In this document: positions 5,957 to 7,029 of the stretch, in pieces
How positions within the stretch are numbered: the first letter of the stretch is position 1
Layout of the letters: the number at the start of each line of letters is the position of its first letter
Assembly (NCBI GenBank): GCA_023139025.1
Contig: JAGLOH010000112.1
Span: forward strand, 1 to 7,029
Reading direction: 5' to 3'
Source: Candidatus Heimdallarchaeota archaeon
GTDB lineage: Archaea > Asgardarchaeota > Heimdallarchaeia > Heimdallarchaeales > Heimdallarchaeaceae
DNA: 7,029 nt
Translations under genes and position numbers: made by a program
Notes under the pieces: model-generated
Told to the model about the DNA's origin: nothing
Database searches by the model: none
What the model saw: only the letters and a program-made list of their open reading frames with translations

Positions 5957-5973
5957 GGAGAAATCAGTTCTCT
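5957..5973. terminator. Short hairpin between two convergent genes
   Basis: GAGAA at 5958-5962 pairs with TTCTC at 5968-5972 around a 5-nt loop, with one extra G-T pair outside. It lies in the 42-nt gap between the triosephosphate isomerase stop and the stop of the facing gene. The stem is short and only a modest T run follows on the plus strand, so a terminator role is uncertain. Confidence 0.25.
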
Positions 5974-5974
5974 G

Positions 5975-6451
5975 CTAGTTTCTTTTCCACATTGTTTTGT
6001 CGCCCTGTTGAATCTGAGTAAGGATTCCAGCTTTTGTCATCTGTTTTAAGGATTTGATAAATTCTTCCTTAGAAATCGGAGCATTTCCTTGCTTCAATGC
6101 AGCAAATTGACAAGCAGCAAATATTGCATCTTCAAACATGAACTTAGAAGAACCATAGGATTCAAGTATGATAGCCTTATTTGGAATATCAGGTTCCTTA
6201 ACTGCAACCTTTGCTTTTGGTGTTTCCTTGACTTCAGTCTTGACTTCAGTTCCATCCTTAGAAAACACAACATCAGCAATTAAGTCTTTCAAACTCTTCC
6301 CTTCAGATTGTTCCCCAAAACCGTATAATTCAGCTATCCAATAAATAGAATGATTAACAAATGAATCAATAGATTCAAAATTCTCTTCATCAACGAGCTT
6401 CTCTATATATTTATACAGTTTTTCAGGTATTTTTGCTTCAAAAGATTTCAT
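5975..6451 (-). CDS. Ribbon-helix-helix protein with C-terminal winged-helix-like domain
   Basis: This is a 158-residue protein without a name I recognise. Residues 3-42 fit a ribbon-helix-helix (CopG/MetJ-like) DNA-binding domain: strand F-E-A-K-I-P, helix E10-K-L-Y-K-Y-I-E-K-L-V, turn N-F-E-S-I-D, and helix S30-F-V-N-H-S-I-Y-W. Residues 63-92 are a lysine/glutamate/valine-rich linker that contains a tandem repeat. Residues 100-158 form a second domain with a helix F105-E-D-A-I-F-A-A-C-Q-F-A, then P125-I-S-K-E-E-F, a helix S134-L-K-Q-M-T-K-A-G-I-L and a final beta-wing with a tryptophan, resembling a winged helix. The ATG at 6451 has AATAAAAA about 25 nt upstream and no Shine-Dalgarno motif. 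The product is probably a transcription regulator. The two-domain reading is mine from pattern alone. Confidence 0.8.
   Translation of the reverse strand: MKSFEAKIPEKLYKYIEKLVDEENFESIDSFVNHSIYWIAELYGFGEQSEGKSLKDLIADVVFSKDGTEVKTEVKETPKAKVAVKEPDIPNKAIILESYGSSKFMFEDAIFAACQFAALKQGNAPISKEEFIKSLKQMTKAGILTQIQQGDKTMWKRN
6227..6250. repeat. Perfect 12-bp tandem duplication in the linker of the ribbon-helix-helix gene
   Basis: The 12-mer CTTGACTTCAGT occurs twice in a row without mismatch. In the gene it encodes a repeated four-residue unit (T-E-V-K) in the charged linker, so the duplication keeps the frame and lengthens a flexible region. Confidence 0.85.
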
Positions 6452-6689
6452 ACTTTTTGCGCCTACTGAATGTTTTTATTGTTAAAATATTCTTCATTCT
6501 GTTTTAAATCTTTTTTATCTAGGTATTGATGCCCAAAGAAAAAAATGAAAGAAGTATTGATGATGGCGTCCTTTTGTTTTTCTATCATGTGTGTGAAGAG
6601 CACATCTAAGCCGTCTCAATCAGTCATTCGCCTAACTACATTAAGAAGGAAATGAAGTATAAATTTTTCTGTAAGAGTTTAAAATTTTG
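6452..6689. other. Intergenic region with no firm gene, 238 nt
   Basis: This lies between the S27ae stop and the ribbon-helix-helix start, both minus-strand genes. AATAAAAA at 6473-6480 (minus) may be the TATA box of the latter. A plus-strand 26-codon frame starts with ATG at 6529, 24 nt after TTTTAAATC at 6502-6510, and ends at 6609; a 36-codon frame runs 6545-6655. Neither has a recognisable domain. No tRNA or clear terminator hairpin is seen. Confidence 0.6.
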
Positions 6690-6857
6690 TTAAGAGGTTT
6701 TACGACCACGTTTATACTGGGTGAAACCACATTTTCCACAAGTTTGACGATCTGGATGTTCAGCCATATATACTGCATCCCCACAACGTTCGCAAACTTT
6801 TTTTGTTCTAACTATCTTATCTCCTTCGATTTTGTACTTTTTGTGTGTATCGCTCAT
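6690..6857 (-). CDS. rps27ae: Small ribosomal subunit protein eS31 (S27ae), zinc-ribbon
   Basis: This 55-residue protein is a component of the archaeal and eukaryotic 30S/40S subunit. A zinc ribbon is clear: C22-E-R-C25 and C40-G-K-C43. The N-terminus is basic (H5-K-K-Y-K), and the segment M31-A-E-H-P-D-R and the basic tail ending in G-R-K-T-S are typical of the family. It lies 12 nt after the S24e stop; AGGTG at 6864-6868 is a Shine-Dalgarno site 6 nt before its ATG. The S24e-S27ae order is standard in archaea. Eukaryotes carry a ubiquitin domain fused to the front of this protein, and none is present here. The next gene downstream on this strand is the ribbon-helix-helix gene, 238 nt away. 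Confidence 0.97.
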   Translation of the reverse strand: MSDTHKKYKIEGDKIVRTKKVCERCGDAVYMAEHPDRQTCGKCGFTQYKRGRKTS

Positions 6858-6863
6858 TGTTTG

Positions 6864-6868
6864 CACCT
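6864..6868 (-). promoter_or_regulatory. Shine-Dalgarno site of S27ae
   Basis: AGGTG on the minus strand lies 6 nt before the S27ae ATG and overlaps the second of two tandem stop codons of S24e (TAA, TAG). It indicates that S27ae is translated from the same message as S24e rather than from its own leaderless start. Confidence 0.65.
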
Positions 6869-6869
6869 A

Positions 6870-7029
6870 TTATTTTTTGTCTTCTAAAATACCAGATCTT
6901 TTCAAGAGAAACTCTCTTTCAACAGCAATTGCTCTTTCAGTTGTATCATAAACATGAACAAGAGCTAAACTTTTTCCTTCTCCATATTTAGCTTCTAGTT
7001 TAATTAAAACTACTTGGTTTCTTTCTTTA
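6870..7029 (-). CDS. rps24e: Small ribosomal subunit protein eS24 (S24e), C-terminal part; start lies beyond the window
   Basis: The frame enters from the right edge and gives the last 52 residues before a TAA, which is followed at once by TAG. The segment N-Q-V-V-L-I-K-L-E-A-K-Y-G-E-G-K-S, then A-L-V-H-V-Y-D, is the conserved core of S24e, and the helix E-R-A-I-A-V-E-R-E-F-L-L-K-R is its usual C-terminus. Roughly half of the protein is missing because the window ends. It is a ribosomal small-subunit protein found in archaea and eukaryotes and not in bacteria. It is co-transcribed with S27ae. Confidence 0.95.
   Translation of the reverse strand, partial: KERNQVVLIKLEAKYGEGKSLALVHVYDTTERAIAVEREFLLKRSGILEDKK

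Noticed and set aside
6089..6283. Open frames on both strands overlapping the ribbon-helix-helix gene
   Set aside because: They are shadows produced by the low-complexity linker and the 12-bp repeat. The main frame has clear domain structure.
6558..6563. TGATGA as a C box of a C/D guide RNA
   Set aside because: The base before it is T rather than a purine, and no CTGA D box lies within a sensible distance on the plus strand.
6583..6606. ATGTGT/GCACAT inverted repeat as a hairpin or operator
   Set aside because: It is only five Watson-Crick pairs plus a wobble, with no T run after it. Chance is the simpler explanation.
6687..6887. Plus-strand 66-codon hydrophobic frame
   Set aside because: It is the complement of S27ae and the S24e end, which are unmistakable on the minus strand.

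Overview
The window reads as chromosomal DNA from an AT-rich Asgard archaeon (G+C roughly one third by eye). Two archaeal/eukaryotic-type ribosomal proteins (S24e, S27ae), an archaeal-type triosephosphate isomerase of about 225 residues and TATA-box promoters 24-28 nt before start codons point to Archaea. A Rab/Ras-like small GTPase lying beside a Roadblock/LC7 protein points to the Asgard group. I cannot fix the lineage more closely; a Heimdallarchaeia-like genome is one guess.

Layout, left to right. (1) 1-1177, minus: an incomplete gene with an N-terminal TrmB-like winged helix and a very long helical region. (2) 1300-1950, minus: endonuclease III, with all catalytic and iron-sulfur residues and a leaderless-type promoter. 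(3) 1951-2280: 330-nt divergent intergenic region with promoters for both flanking genes. (4) 2281-2850, plus: Rab-like GTPase. (5) 5048-2879, minus: a three-gene operon running towards the GTPase, made of a Roadblock protein (TTG start), a KaiC/RecA-like protein whose Walker A is lost, and a coiled-coil winged-helix protein. (6) 5255-5932, plus: triosephosphate isomerase. (7) 6451-5975, minus: small protein with a ribbon-helix-helix N-terminus and a second helical domain. (8) 6452-6689: intergenic, no firm gene. (9) 6857-6690 and 7029-6870, minus: S27ae and the C-terminal part of S24e.

DNA repair, glycolysis/gluconeogenesis and translation genes are ordinary. The notable part is 2281-5048. 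Roadblock proteins commonly partner small GTPases (MglB with MglA, Ragulator with Rag), so the Rab-like GTPase, the Roadblock protein, the pseudo-ATPase and the coiled-coil winged-helix protein may form one signalling or scaffold module. That grouping is inferred from gene order and domain families only. I did not see an insertion sequence, CRISPR array, tRNA or rRNA gene.
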